A stretch of DNA of 64,000 bases from Sphaerisporangium rubeum (GCF_014207705.1 NZ_JACHIU010000001.1:2046001-2110000), one strand, 5' to 3'. Positions 8,437 to 17,558 are shown, counted from the stretch's first letter. Translations and numbers: made by a program. The notes: a model not told the origin generated them from the letters alone.

Positions 8437-8628
8437 GACTTGGCCTCCGACGGCGCCGGTTGTGGAGTCGGGTGGGTGGGGTGTCGGTCAGGACGTTCGG
8501 GACTTGGCCTCCGACGGCGCCGGTTGTGGAGTCGGGTGGGTGGGGTGTCGGTCAGGACGTTCGGGACTTGGCCTCCGACGGCGCCGGTCGTGGAGTCGGG
8601 TGGGTGGGGTGTCGGTCAGGACGTTCGG
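8437..8628. repeat. 64-bp tandem repeat, three copies
   Basis: Units start at 8437, 8501 and 8565 with GACTTGGCCTCCGACGGCG. Copies 1 and 2 appear identical, and copy 3 differs by one base early on (GGTCGTGG for GGTTGTGG). It is non-coding by position between two minus-strand genes. Confidence 0.95.
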
Positions 8629-8651
8629 GAGGTGGGTGAGCAGGGGTGGGG

Positions 8652-8676
8652 CCTCGGCCGAAGGGGTCGGCCGAGG
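8652..8676 (-). terminator. hairpin terminator of the gcvT-gcvH operon
   Basis: A perfect 10-bp inverted repeat CCTCGGCCGA/TCGGCCGAGG with a 5-nt loop begins 17 bases after the gcvH stop. There is no U-run. Confidence 0.7.
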
Positions 8677-8692
8677 GTCGGGGTGTGGGTCG

Positions 8693-9078
8693 TCAGGAGT
8701 CTGTGGTGGTGAGGGTGGTGTATTCCTCCGGGGTGAGGAGGTCCTCGGGGTCGCCGGAGACGCGGATGCGGAAGAGCCAGCCTTCGCCGTACGGGTCGGA
8801 GTTGACCAGGGACGGGTCGTCCACCACGAATTCGTTGATCTCGACGACTTCGCCGCCTATGGGGGCGTAGATGTCGCTGACGGACTTGGTGGACTCGACC
8901 TCGCCTACGGCCTCGCCGGGCTGCAGGGTGCTGCCGGCTTCGGGGAGCTGGACGAAGACGACGTCGCCGAGGGACTCGGCGGCGTAGGCCGTGATCCCCA
9001 CGGTGACGACGGGGCCGTCATCGAGGCCGGCGATCCACTCGTGCTCCTTGGTGTAGCTGAGCTCCTCGGGAATGCTGC

Positions 9079-9082
<4 letters not shown>
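8693..9082 (-). CDS. gcvH: glycine cleavage system H protein
   Basis: 129 aa lipoyl carrier of the glycine cleavage complex. The lipoylated lysine is K66 in [16 protein letters not shown]. The start was set at GTG 9082 because it overlaps the gcvT stop as GTGA and sits 5-6 bases after GGAGG. A GTG at 9088 lies inside that ribosome-binding site and is less likely. Coupling to gcvT gives matched production of the T and H proteins; gcvP is not in the window. Confidence 0.96.
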
Positions 9083-10170
<1,088 letters not shown>

Positions 10171-10210
10171 GTCTCACACCTCAGGCAGGGTCGGATGTCA
10201 GCATCCTCCC

Positions 10211-10400
10211 CCTCTGTCATCGGTGCCTGAGAGTTTCGCCCGAGTTTTACCGGACTTTCACCTTCGGCGAGGCTCGTCGAGGACGAGCCTTCTTTCCAGA
10301 GGCCACCTGACCCGCGCGGTCCTTTGCCTTGTGAGGTTCGTGGGAGGACTTGCTCCTTCAGGGGTCCTGACCGGATGCCAGGACGCTCTCCCGCACGGGG
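10211..10400 (-). ncRNA. tandem-aptamer glycine riboswitch in the gcvT leader
   Basis: Read on the minus strand, the leader has two aptamer cores. The first runs from GCGGGAGAGCGTCC near 10395 through CTGAAGGAGCAAGTCCTCCC and AAGGCAAAGGACC to CCTCTGG. The second has GCCGAAGGTGAAAG and GAAACTCTCAGGCACCG near 10220-10265. These are the conserved words of the gcvT-type glycine riboswitch. It lies 40-230 bases upstream of gcvT. Glycine binding is expected to switch the operon on; tandem aptamers are the common arrangement. Confidence 0.93.
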
Positions 10401-10421
10401 TCGCCGGTGTTCCGGCCCACC

Positions 10422-11135
10422 CTACCAACGGGAGGCAGGCGCGGCGGAGGCCACCAAGGCGGAGAACAGGGGGCTGTCGGCGGAGGTCTCGGGGTGCCAC
10501 TGCACGCCGAGCGCGAACGGGTGTCCCGCGAGCTCGACCGCCTCGACGGTGCCGTCCTCGGCGACGGCGGACACCGTCAGCCCGTCGCCGAGCCGGTCCA
10601 CCGCCTGGTGGTGGTAGTGCGCGGCGTCGGCCGGCCCGGCGCCGAGCACGCCGGCCAGCTTGCTGCCTTCGGCGACCCGCACCGGCAGGTGACCGAACTC
10701 ACCGGGTGCCGGCGCGTGCGCCGCGTGGCCGACGACGTCCGGCAGGTGCTGGTGCAGGGTGCCGCCGAGGTGGACGTTGAGCACCTGCAGGCCGCGGCAG
10801 ATGCCGAGCAGCGGCAACCCGGCGGCGAGCGCCGCGCCGACCAGCGCGAACTCCGCCTCGTCCCGGAAGCCGCGCACGTACCCGGTCCGGTCGTGCGGCG
10901 CCGCGCCGTACCTGGCGGGGTCCAGGTCGCCGCCGCCGGCGACGATGAGCCCGTCCAGCCGCTCCACGAGCGGCGCCGGGTCCCCGCTGGGTGGCACGAT
11001 CACGGGCTGGCCGCCGGCCGCCGCGACCCGCTCGACGTAGTCGTACGGCAGCAGCGCGGCCGTCATCCGCCATACGGTGAAGGCGGCGGGTTCGACGTAG
11101 CAGGTGATGCCGATGACCGGCCGGTACGTCCCCAT
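10422..11135 (-). CDS. gamma-glutamyl-gamma-aminobutyrate hydrolase family protein (PuuD-like)
   Basis: 237 aa class I glutamine-amidotransferase fold. The nucleophile is C113 in LLGICRGLQVL, and the catalytic His-Glu pair is in VQWHPE near the C terminus. In the gamma-glutamylated putrescine route it would release GABA and glutamate. It is the last gene of the polyamine operon, and its ATG shares one base with the SDR stop (TGATG). PuuD is supported by the neighbouring ligase and aldehyde dehydrogenase; the family also contains other C26 hydrolases. Confidence 0.88.
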   Translation of the reverse strand: MGTYRPVIGITCYVEPAAFTVWRMTAALLPYDYVERVAAAGGQPVIVPPSGDPAPLVERLDGLIVAGGGDLDPARYGAAPHDRTGYVRGFRDEAEFALVGAALAAGLPLLGICRGLQVLNVHLGGTLHQHLPDVVGHAAHAPAPGEFGHLPVRVAEGSKLAGVLGAGPADAAHYHHQAVDRLGDGLTVSAVAEDGTVEAVELAGHPFALGVQWHPETSADSPLFSALVASAAPASRW

Positions 11136-11899
11136 CACAGCGGGGTGACGTACGCGCCGGAGATGCCGCCGTCCACCAGGAACTCGGCCCCGGTGATGAA
11201 GCTCGCGTCGTCGGAGGCGAGGAACGCGACCGCCGCGGCGATCTCGGACGCCTCGGCGAACCGGCCCATCGGCACGTGCACCAGCCGCCGTTGCGCACGC
11301 TCGGGGTCCTTGGCGAACAGTTCCCGCAGCAACGGCGTGTCCACCGGCCCCGGGCACAGCGCGTTCACGCGGATCCCTTCGCGTGCGAACTGCACGCCGA
11401 GTTCCCTGGTCATGGACAGCACGCCGCCTTTGGACGCGGTGTAGGAGATCTGGGACGTCGCCGACCCCATCACCGCGACGAACGACGCGGTGTTGATGAT
11501 GGACCCCTTGCCCTGCCGCCGCATGTGCGGGATGGCGTGCTTGCAGCACAGGTACACGCTGGTGAGGTTGACCTCCTGCACCCGCCGCCACGCCTCGATG
11601 CCGGTGGTCAGGATGGAGTCGTCGTCCGGCGGCGAGATGCCGGCGTTGTTGAAGGCGACGTCCAGACGGCCGTACGTCTCGACGGCCGTCTCGAACATGC
11701 GGGCCACGTCCTCCTCGCTGGTGACGTCGACCCGGACGAACAGCCCGCCGACCTCGTCGGCGATCTTGGCACCTCCCTCCTCGTCGAGGTCGGCGCACAC
11801 GACCTTGGCGCCTTCCTCGGCGAGCCGGCGCGCGGTGGCGAGCCCGATGCCTCCCGCCGCTCCGGTGATCACGGCGACACGGTCCTGCAGACGTTGCAT
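11135..11899 (-). CDS. SDR-family oxidoreductase in the polyamine operon
   Basis: 254 aa classical short-chain dehydrogenase. The NAD(P) motif TGAAGGIG is near residue 12-19, NNAG near 88-91, and the catalytic YTASK follows a Ser-rich strand. The family hallmark at the end is FLVDGGISG. It lies between the PuuD-like hydrolase and the aldehyde dehydrogenase. E. coli Puu has a flavin oxidase (PuuB) that makes the aldehyde; none is seen here, and whether this SDR contributes to that step or acts on a different alcohol or keto intermediate is unknown. Confidence 0.87.
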   Translation of the reverse strand: MQRLQDRVAVITGAAGGIGLATARRLAEEGAKVVCADLDEEGGAKIADEVGGLFVRVDVTSEEDVARMFETAVETYGRLDVAFNNAGISPPDDDSILTTGIEAWRRVQEVNLTSVYLCCKHAIPHMRRQGKGSIINTASFVAVMGSATSQISYTASKGGVLSMTRELGVQFAREGIRVNALCPGPVDTPLLRELFAKDPERAQRRLVHVPMGRFAEASEIAAAVAFLASDDASFITGAEFLVDGGISGAYVTPL

Positions 11900-11919
11900 A
11901 TCGGCGATCTCTCCTGATC

Positions 11920-13263
11920 TCAGTGAGCGATGAAGACGTTCTTGGTCTCGGTGAAGGCGGCCAGCGCGTCCGGTCCGAGCTCACGGCCGAGCCCGGACTC
12001 CTTGTAGCCGCCGAACGGCGTCCAGTACCGCACCGAGGAGTGCGAGTTGACCGAGAGGTTCCCCGCCTCGACGGCCCGCGCCACCCGCAGCGCACGGCCG
12101 ACGTTCTCGGTCCAGATGGATCCCGACAGTCCGTACGGCGTGTCGTTGGCGATGCGCACGGCGTGCGCCTCGTCGTCGAACGGCACCACGCCGACCACCG
12201 GACCGAAGATCTCCTCGGTGAAGGCCCGCTCGTCCAGCGCGGCGTGCGTGAGCACGGTCGGCGGGAACCAGAACCCCTTCCCCGCCGGACAGGTGCCCTG
12301 GAAACGCGGCGTGCCGGTCACGTACGACGCGACCCGGTCGCGGTGGTCGGCGCTGATCAGCGGCCCCATGTCGGTGCCGGGGTCGCGCGGGTCCCCGACG
12401 ACGACGGCCGCCACGGCACGCTCCAGCCGTTCCAGGAACTCCTCGTACACCGGCCGCTCCACCAGCACCCGCGACCTGGCGCAGCAGTCCTGTCCGCTGT
12501 TGTCGAACACCGCGCCAGGCGCGGACGCCGCGGCCCGTTCGAGGTCGGCGTCGGCGAACACGATGTTGGCGCTCTTGCCGCCGAGTTCCAGCGTGACCCG
12601 TTTGACGGTGCGCGCCGCCGTGGCCGCGATCTGCTTGCCGACCTCGGTGGAACCGGTGAACACGATCTTGCGGACGTCCGGATGTTCCACGAGCCGGGCC
12701 CCGGCGACCTCCCCGGCTCCCGGCAGCACCTGGAGCACCCCCTCGGGGAGGCCGGCCTCCAAGGCGAGTGCGGCGAGCCGCATCGCGGTCAGCGGCGTCC
12801 ACTCGGCGGGCTTCACGACGACGGTGTTGCCGGCGGCGAGCGCCGGCGCGACACCCCACGTCATGATGACCATGGGGAAGTTCCACGGCACGATCACGGC
12901 GACGACGCCGAGGGGCTCGTGGAAGGTGATGTCCACCCCGCCGGCCACCGGGATCTGCCTGCCGAAGTCGCGCTCCGGCGCTCCGGCGTAGTAATGCAGC
13001 ACGTCGCGGACGTTGCCGGCCTCCCACCGCGCGTTGCCGATGGTGTGACCGCAGTTGGCGAGCTCCAGCTCGGCCAGTTCCTCGGCGTGCCGGTCCACGA
13101 GGTCGGCGAACCGCCGCAGCAGCCGCGCGCGGTCCCCCGGAGCGACGTCCCGCCAGGCGGGGAACGCGGCCTTGGCCCGCGCCACGGCGCGGTCGGTCTC
13201 ACCGCGACCGGCCGGTTCGACGTCGGCCAGCACGTCCTCGGTGGCCGGATTGATGATTTTCAT
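11920..13263 (-). CDS. aldehyde dehydrogenase (PuuC-like)
   Basis: 447 aa NAD(P)-dependent aldehyde dehydrogenase. The catalytic glutamate motif VTLELGGKSANIV and the cysteine region NSGQDCCARS are both present, as is the C-terminal FGGYKESGLGRELG. It begins one base after the glutamine-synthetase-like gene stops, so both are in one operon. Context suggests oxidation of gamma-glutamyl-aminobutyraldehyde or a related amino-aldehyde. At 447 aa it is slightly shorter than the typical 480-500, because the N terminus begins close to the Rossmann domain (KIINPATEDVLADV). Confidence 0.92.
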   Translation of the reverse strand: MKIINPATEDVLADVEPAGRGETDRAVARAKAAFPAWRDVAPGDRARLLRRFADLVDRHAEELAELELANCGHTIGNARWEAGNVRDVLHYYAGAPERDFGRQIPVAGGVDITFHEPLGVVAVIVPWNFPMVIMTWGVAPALAAGNTVVVKPAEWTPLTAMRLAALALEAGLPEGVLQVLPGAGEVAGARLVEHPDVRKIVFTGSTEVGKQIAATAARTVKRVTLELGGKSANIVFADADLERAAASAPGAVFDNSGQDCCARSRVLVERPVYEEFLERLERAVAAVVVGDPRDPGTDMGPLISADHRDRVASYVTGTPRFQGTCPAGKGFWFPPTVLTHAALDERAFTEEIFGPVVGVVPFDDEAHAVRIANDTPYGLSGSIWTENVGRALRVARAVEAGNLSVNSHSSVRYWTPFGGYKESGLGRELGPDALAAFTETKNVFIAH

Positions 13264-13264
13264 G

Positions 13265-14611
13265 TCACATCCGCTCGAATCCCCGGAAAAGCTCCCAGTC
13301 GGTGACGGCCGCGTCGAAGGCGGCCAACTCCACCTTGGCGTTGTTGGCGTAGTGCTCCACGACCTCCTCACCCAGCGCCGACGTGGCGATCCGCGAGCCC
13401 TCCCACAGCGCCAGCGCCTCCCGCAGCGTGCTCGGCACCCGCTCCGCGCCGGACGAGTAGGCGTTGCCGGTGTACGGCTCCTCAAGCGGCAGCTCGTCGT
13501 CGATGCCTTTCAGACCCGCCGCGACCAGCGCCGAGACCGCGAGGTAGGGGTTGACGTCACCTCCCGGCACGCGGTTCTCCACCCGCAGCGAGTGACCGTG
13601 GCCGACCAGCCGCAACGAGCAGGTGCGGTTGTCCACCCCCCACTTGACGGCCGTCGGCGCGAAACTGCCGTCCACGTACCGCTTGTAGGAGTTGACGTTC
13701 GGTGCGTACATCAGCGTCAGCTCCCGCAGCGCGGCGAGCTGACCCGCGATGAAATGCTCGCCGGTCTTCGACAGCCCGTACGGCCCGTCGCCTGCCATCA
13801 CCGGCCGGCCCTCGGTGTCGCGCAGCGAGATGTGGATGTGGCAGGAGTTGCCTTCACGCTGGTTCGGCTTCGCCATGAACGTGATCGACATGCCTTCCTG
13901 GGCCGCGATCTCCTTGGCGCCGTTCTTGTAGATCGTGTGGTTGTCGCACGTCGCCAGCGCCTCGGCGTACCGGAAGGCGATCTCGTGCTGGCCGAGGTTG
14001 CACTCACCCTTGGCAGACTCGACGTACATGCCGGCCCCCTCCATGCCGAGCCGCACACGGCGCAGCAGCGGCTCCACGCGTGCGGTGCCGAGCAGGGAGT
14101 AGTCCACGTTGTACAGATTGGCCGGGGTGAGGTCGCGGTACGCCTTGGACCACGCGCTCTCGTAGCTGTCGGTGTAGACGCAGAATTCCAGCTCGGTGCC
14201 GACGTACGCCTGCCAGCCGCGCTCGGCGAGCCGCGCGAGCTGACCGCGCAGGATCTGCCGCGGCGAGGCCGGCACCTCCGTGCCGTCCTCCCACACGATG
14301 TCGGCCATCACGAGCGCCGTGCCCTCCTGCCAAGGCACGCGGCGCAGCGTCGACAGATCGGGTCTCATGACGAAGTCGCCGTACCCGCGGTCCCACGACG
14401 ACATGCGGTAACCGCCGACGGTGTTCATGTCGACGTCCACCGCGAGAAGGTAGTTGCACCCCTCGGCGGCGTGGTCGAGCACCTCCTCCAGGAAGTACCG
14501 CGCGGCGAGCCGCTTGCCCTGGAGGCGTCCCTGCATGTCGGTGATGGCGAGCAGCACGGTGTCCACCCGACCGGCGGTCACCTCGTCACGCAGTTCGTCG
14601 AGGGTGAGCAC
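13265..14611 (-). CDS. glutamine synthetase family ligase (gamma-glutamylpolyamine synthetase-like)
   Basis: 448 aa with the GS beta-grasp and catalytic barrel. Metal and ATP ligand segments include VGTELEFCVY, ESAKGECNLGQHEI, GNSCHIHISL and the later RVPGGDVNPYLAVSA. The sequence is of the GlnA3/GlnA4/PuuA type rather than GlnA1, and it lacks the adenylylated Tyr context of housekeeping GS. In the first step of the pathway it would ligate glutamate to a polyamine or amine. It is the first gene of the operon, and the candidate operator lies directly upstream. Confidence 0.92.
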   Translation of the reverse strand: MLTLDELRDEVTAGRVDTVLLAITDMQGRLQGKRLAARYFLEEVLDHAAEGCNYLLAVDVDMNTVGGYRMSSWDRGYGDFVMRPDLSTLRRVPWQEGTALVMADIVWEDGTEVPASPRQILRGQLARLAERGWQAYVGTELEFCVYTDSYESAWSKAYRDLTPANLYNVDYSLLGTARVEPLLRRVRLGMEGAGMYVESAKGECNLGQHEIAFRYAEALATCDNHTIYKNGAKEIAAQEGMSITFMAKPNQREGNSCHIHISLRDTEGRPVMAGDGPYGLSKTGEHFIAGQLAALRELTLMYAPNVNSYKRYVDGSFAPTAVKWGVDNRTCSLRLVGHGHSLRVENRVPGGDVNPYLAVSALVAAGLKGIDDELPLEEPYTGNAYSSGAERVPSTLREALALWEGSRIATSALGEEVVEHYANNAKVELAAFDAAVTDWELFRGFERM

Positions 14612-14630
14612 GGCGCTCCTTCCGTCAAAA

Positions 14631-14644
14631 GTCTGGAATCAGAC
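14631..14644. promoter_or_regulatory. candidate FCD-regulator operator (GTCTG-N4-CAGAC)
   Basis: A perfect 5-bp inverted repeat with a 4-bp spacer lies 20 bases upstream of the ligase start, in the divergent gap shared with the GntR-family gene. FadR-subfamily regulators bind short palindromes in such gaps. The assignment rests on position and symmetry only. Confidence 0.45.
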
Positions 14645-14752
14645 CATTGGCGGCATGCAAGCATCAGCGGCACCCTCACGTCAACGGTCGCGGTCGCACT
14701 GCGACCGCGAAAAGCGCTGGTCTCCTACCATTGATGACAGGAGGTGGGAGGA

Positions 14753-15478
14753 ATGACGGCCGAGCCGCGGCTTGTCGCGCTCCTCGGGCCGGTCAGGGCA
14801 GGCAACGCCTTCGAGGAGACCGTCGAGCGGCTGTTACAGGCGATCAAACTCGGCGTGGTCGCGCCGGGCCGCAAACTCCCCCCCGAACGCGAACTGGCCG
14901 CGCAGCTCGGCATCAGCCGCGTCACCCTCCGCGAGGCCATCCGCGCACTGCAGGAGTCGGGCTACCTCGACGTCCGCCGCGGCCGGTACGGCGGAGCGTT
15001 CGTCGTGTACCAGCCCCCCCGTCCCGGCCCCGCCGACCTGCGCCGTGCCGTGGCCGAGATGGGCCCGGGCGAACTCGACGACGCACTGACCCTCCGCATG
15101 GCCATCGAATGCGGCGCCGCACAAGTCCTCGCCACCACCGAGTTGACCGAGCCCCAACGCGCGTTGCTGTCGCGCCGCCTCGCCGACGTCAACGACGCCG
15201 CCCCAGGCGACTACCGCCGCCTCGACACCGCCTTCCACCTCTCCATAGCCGAACTCACCGGCTCCCCCCTCCTCACCGCAGCCGCCGCCGACGCACGCCT
15301 CCGAGTGACCGACCTCCTCAACGCCATCCCCGTCCTCGGCCCCAACATCGACCACGCCGCCACCCAACACGTCGCCATGGTCGACGCCATCCTCTCCGGC
15401 GACCCCGAAGCCGCCCGCCGCGCCGTGGTCGAACACCTCGACGCCACCGCGTCCCTGCTCCGCGCCTTCCTGGCCTGA
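14753..15478 (+). CDS. GntR/FadR-family (FCD) transcription regulator
   Basis: 241 aa. The winged helix spans residues about 20-85 (LPPERELAAQLGISRVTLREAIRAL), and an all-helical FCD ligand domain occupies about 100-235. The ATG at 14753 follows GGAGGTGGGAGGA; a GTG at 14744 is possible but lies in the ribosome-binding site. It is divergent from the polyamine operon and is its probable local regulator. Codon 28 (14834-14836) is TTA, the rare bldA-dependent leucine codon, which could tie its translation to development. Confidence 0.92.
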   Translation: MTAEPRLVALLGPVRAGNAFEETVERLLQAIKLGVVAPGRKLPPERELAAQLGISRVTLREAIRALQESGYLDVRRGRYGGAFVVYQPPRPGPADLRRAVAEMGPGELDDALTLRMAIECGAAQVLATTELTEPQRALLSRRLADVNDAAPGDYRRLDTAFHLSIAELTGSPLLTAAAADARLRVTDLLNAIPVLGPNIDHAATQHVAMVDAILSGDPEAARRAVVEHLDATASLLRAFLA

Positions 15479-15495
15479 CCCACGCATGAACCTCG

Positions 15496-15532
15496 CTTTC
15501 CAGGGGAGTGAACCCTGGCACTCAATGGAAAG
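15496..15532 (+). promoter_or_regulatory. overlapping hairpins that can mask a ribosome-binding site
   Basis: CTTTCCA (15496-15502) pairs perfectly with TGGAAAG (15526-15532), and the latter contains the Shine-Dalgarno-like GGAAAGG, 8 bases before the ATG at 15542. The competing stem CCAGGG/CCCTGG (15500-15505 and 15513-15518) uses three of the same bases. The two folds could act as a translational switch. Confidence 0.35.
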
Positions 15533-15541
15533 GCGAAACTC

Positions 15542-15736
15542 ATGGGTCTCCTGGACAAGCTGAACCTCCGCCAACTAAAGGCACGAACCACCCATCACCT
15601 CGCCAAATCCACCGGCAACCGCCGCCTCGCCGCCAAAGCCCGCACCGAGGAAGCAGAAGCCAAACTCCTGAGAACCCAAGACGAAATCCTGGAAACCGCC
15701 AAGGAAATCCGCCGAGAATACGGCATGCGCACCTGA
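15542..15736 (+). CDS. small, highly charged protein of unknown function
   Basis: 64 aa, with no family that I recognise. It is predicted nearly all helical, rich in Lys, Arg and Glu (AKARTEEAEAKLLRTQDEIL). It has no membrane segment or signal peptide. The ATG follows GGAAAGG at good spacing. Third-position GC is lower than in neighbours. Confidence 0.6.
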   Translation: MGLLDKLNLRQLKARTTHHLAKSTGNRRLAAKARTEEAEAKLLRTQDEILETAKEIRREYGMRT

Positions 15737-15760
15737 CACCCCGACCTCCTTCGGCGGCGG

Positions 15761-15862
15761 GTCGGCCCGGTGGTGGGGTCGGCCCGGTGGTGGGGTCGGC
15801 CCGGTGGTGGGGTCGGCCCGGTGGTGGGGTCGGCCCGGTGGTGGGGTCGGCCCGGTGGTGGG
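15761..15862. repeat. 17-bp tandem repeat, six perfect copies plus degenerate tail
   Basis: GTCGGCCCGGTGGTGGG repeats exactly at 15761, 15778, 15795, 15812, 15829 and 15846. Degenerate versions continue to about 15930. It lies in the 324-bp gap (15737-16060) between the small charged protein and the convergent transporter gene. No gene is seen in that gap. Confidence 0.95.
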
Positions 15863-16060
15863 GTCGGCCCGATGGTCGTCTAGTGGTGGGTCGGCCTGGT
15901 GGTGGTGTGTGGTTGGTCGGCCCGGTGGTTGGTCGGTCGGGGATGAGCGACTGCGACCGGGTCGCTCACCGCCGTGTCCCGCGGGGGTTCGAACGGCGCC
16001 GACGCGGTGGGACGTGGTGCGGCGAATCCGGCGCCTTGGTACGGCGGGGCACCGGTCAGG

Positions 16061-17476
16061 TCACAGGGCCATGGTGAGGCTGCGGAGGGCCAGGCCGCCG
16101 CCGAGGACGACGATCATGGTGGCGGTGCCTACGGGGGTCAAGCCGGCGAGGCGGGCCGCGAGGCCCTGGCGGGTGGTGGCGAGGCGGGTCAGGCGGGTGG
16201 ACAGTTTGACCAGGAGGAGGCCGGTGGCGGTCAGGGTGGCGGCCATGCCGGTGCCGTAGGCCACGACGAGAGCGACGCCGAACCACGTACGGCCCAGTGC
16301 GGCCGCGCCGAGCAGGACGATGAGCGCGGAAGGGCTCGGCACCAGACCTCCGGCGATCCCTAGGCCGAGTAGGCCCGCACGGTCTTGCCTCTCGTGACCC
16401 TCGCCGTGTCCGTGTCCGTGGCCGTGTCCGTGGCCATGTCCATGTCCGTGGCCGAGTGGGCTCTTCCGGTTTCTCAGGGCTGAGATGAACAGGCGGGTGC
16501 CGAGGACGGCGAGGAGGAGGCCGCTCACCAGGCCCAGCCAGGACAGGACCGACTCGCCTGCTAGGGACGAGAACAGACTGATCAGCAGGCCGACGACCAG
16601 GACGCCGGCGGTGTGGGTGGCCGTCACCGTGGCGCCGACGACGAGTGCGTCCCTGGGACGGCCGCGGCGGCCCGCCAGGTAGGCGGCCATGATGGTCTTG
16701 CCGTGGCCGGGGATCAGCGCGTGGCCGGCGCCGAGCACGACCGCGAGCAGGATCGCCAGCAGACCGAGCGGGACCGTCAGGGACCGTCCGCCGACGAGGC
16801 CGGTGAAGGTGCGGTCCAGGGAGGCCAGCGCGTCCCCGAGCGGTCCCGGCAACCCGAAGCCGCCGGCGGCCTGAAGGCCCGCTCCGCCGCGATCAGCTTC
16901 AGGAGAGACCCCGGCGACGCGCAGGGTGACGGACCGCTGGTCCAGCGGATCATCCAGCAGATCCTCGGGATAGGTACGCAGGACATCGGTGGGGCTGTCG
17001 GCAGGCACCCCGGATGGCGCGAGCCGCAGACCAGTCCCCACGGCGGTGATCTCGCGCCAGCCGAGCTTGTCCCCGAGGAATGAGTCGGTGAGCGACACGG
17101 TTGACGACACACGGACCGAGGCCGACAGCTCGCAGGTCAACCGGCCGGTCCGCAGACCCCCCTGACCAGGCAGGTACTCGAACGAGGTCCGGCCGGCCCG
17201 CCATGGCACCGAGGCTCCGTCCACGACGAGCCGCTGGGAACGGGCCAGCTCCCCGCAGGTGGCCGCGGCGTACGCGGCGCGTTCGGCTGTGGACGCGCCG
17301 CCGGAGTGGTCGGTGTCCACGAGCGCCGCGGACTGCAGGGCCGGCAGTTCGGCGTAGTCGACCACGGCCGTGGACCGCACCTGACCGGGCCGCACCTCAA
17401 GGCCGTTGTGATGGTTGACGGTGAAGTTGCCGAGCGGGTGGAGCGCCACCACGGCGGCCACGGCCAGCGCGATCAT
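16061..17476 (-). CDS. NicO/RcnA-type metal transporter with extracytoplasmic N-terminal domain
   Basis: 471 aa. After a hydrophobic N terminus, about 200 residues form a soluble, presumably external domain. This domain contains an EF-hand-like loop, DTDHSGGASTAE, near residue 54. The C-terminal half has about six membrane helices with the NicO signature GHALIPGHGK and a His-Gly cytoplasmic loop of alternating GH (near residues 345-360), a metal-binding loop typical of nickel/cobalt permeases. It is the last gene of the DUF4331-TPR-transporter operon. Nickel or cobalt is the family substrate, not proven here. Confidence 0.85.
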   Translation of the reverse strand: MIALAVAAVVALHPLGNFTVNHHNGLEVRPGQVRSTAVVDYAELPALQSAALVDTDHSGGASTAERAAYAAATCGELARSQRLVVDGASVPWRAGRTSFEYLPGQGGLRTGRLTCELSASVRVSSTVSLTDSFLGDKLGWREITAVGTGLRLAPSGVPADSPTDVLRTYPEDLLDDPLDQRSVTLRVAGVSPEADRGGAGLQAAGGFGLPGPLGDALASLDRTFTGLVGGRSLTVPLGLLAILLAVVLGAGHALIPGHGKTIMAAYLAGRRGRPRDALVVGATVTATHTAGVLVVGLLISLFSSLAGESVLSWLGLVSGLLLAVLGTRLFISALRNRKSPLGHGHGHGHGHGHGHGHGEGHERQDRAGLLGLGIAGGLVPSPSALIVLLGAAALGRTWFGVALVVAYGTGMAATLTATGLLLVKLSTRLTRLATTRQGLAARLAGLTPVGTATMIVVLGGGLALRSLTMAL

Positions 17477-17558
17477 GCGAACCTCGCCAGAGTCGAGTCG
17501 GAGGTTGTACCGGTGGGCCGGCGACGAGAACCGTCCCGCGTGACGGCGGCCGGCGCGA

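Larger units (their letters stand above)
8262..8692. other. 431-bp gene-free spacer between gcvH and sdaA
   Basis: The spacer holds a 64-bp triple repeat and the hairpin that ends the gcv operon, both listed separately. Apparent open frames in it are artefacts of the repeat. The region next to sdaA has a GT/GC-rich composition without an obvious promoter. Confidence 0.7.

Noticed and set aside
8437-8628. A repeat-containing protein gene (three aligned open frames cross it)
   Set aside because: The 64-bp period is not a multiple of three, so each copy shifts frame; there is no ribosome-binding site, and the composition is low complexity.
15761-15862. An insertion-sequence end or attachment site
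   Set aside because: No transposase or integrase gene and no target duplication was seen; a slippage-type minisatellite explains it.
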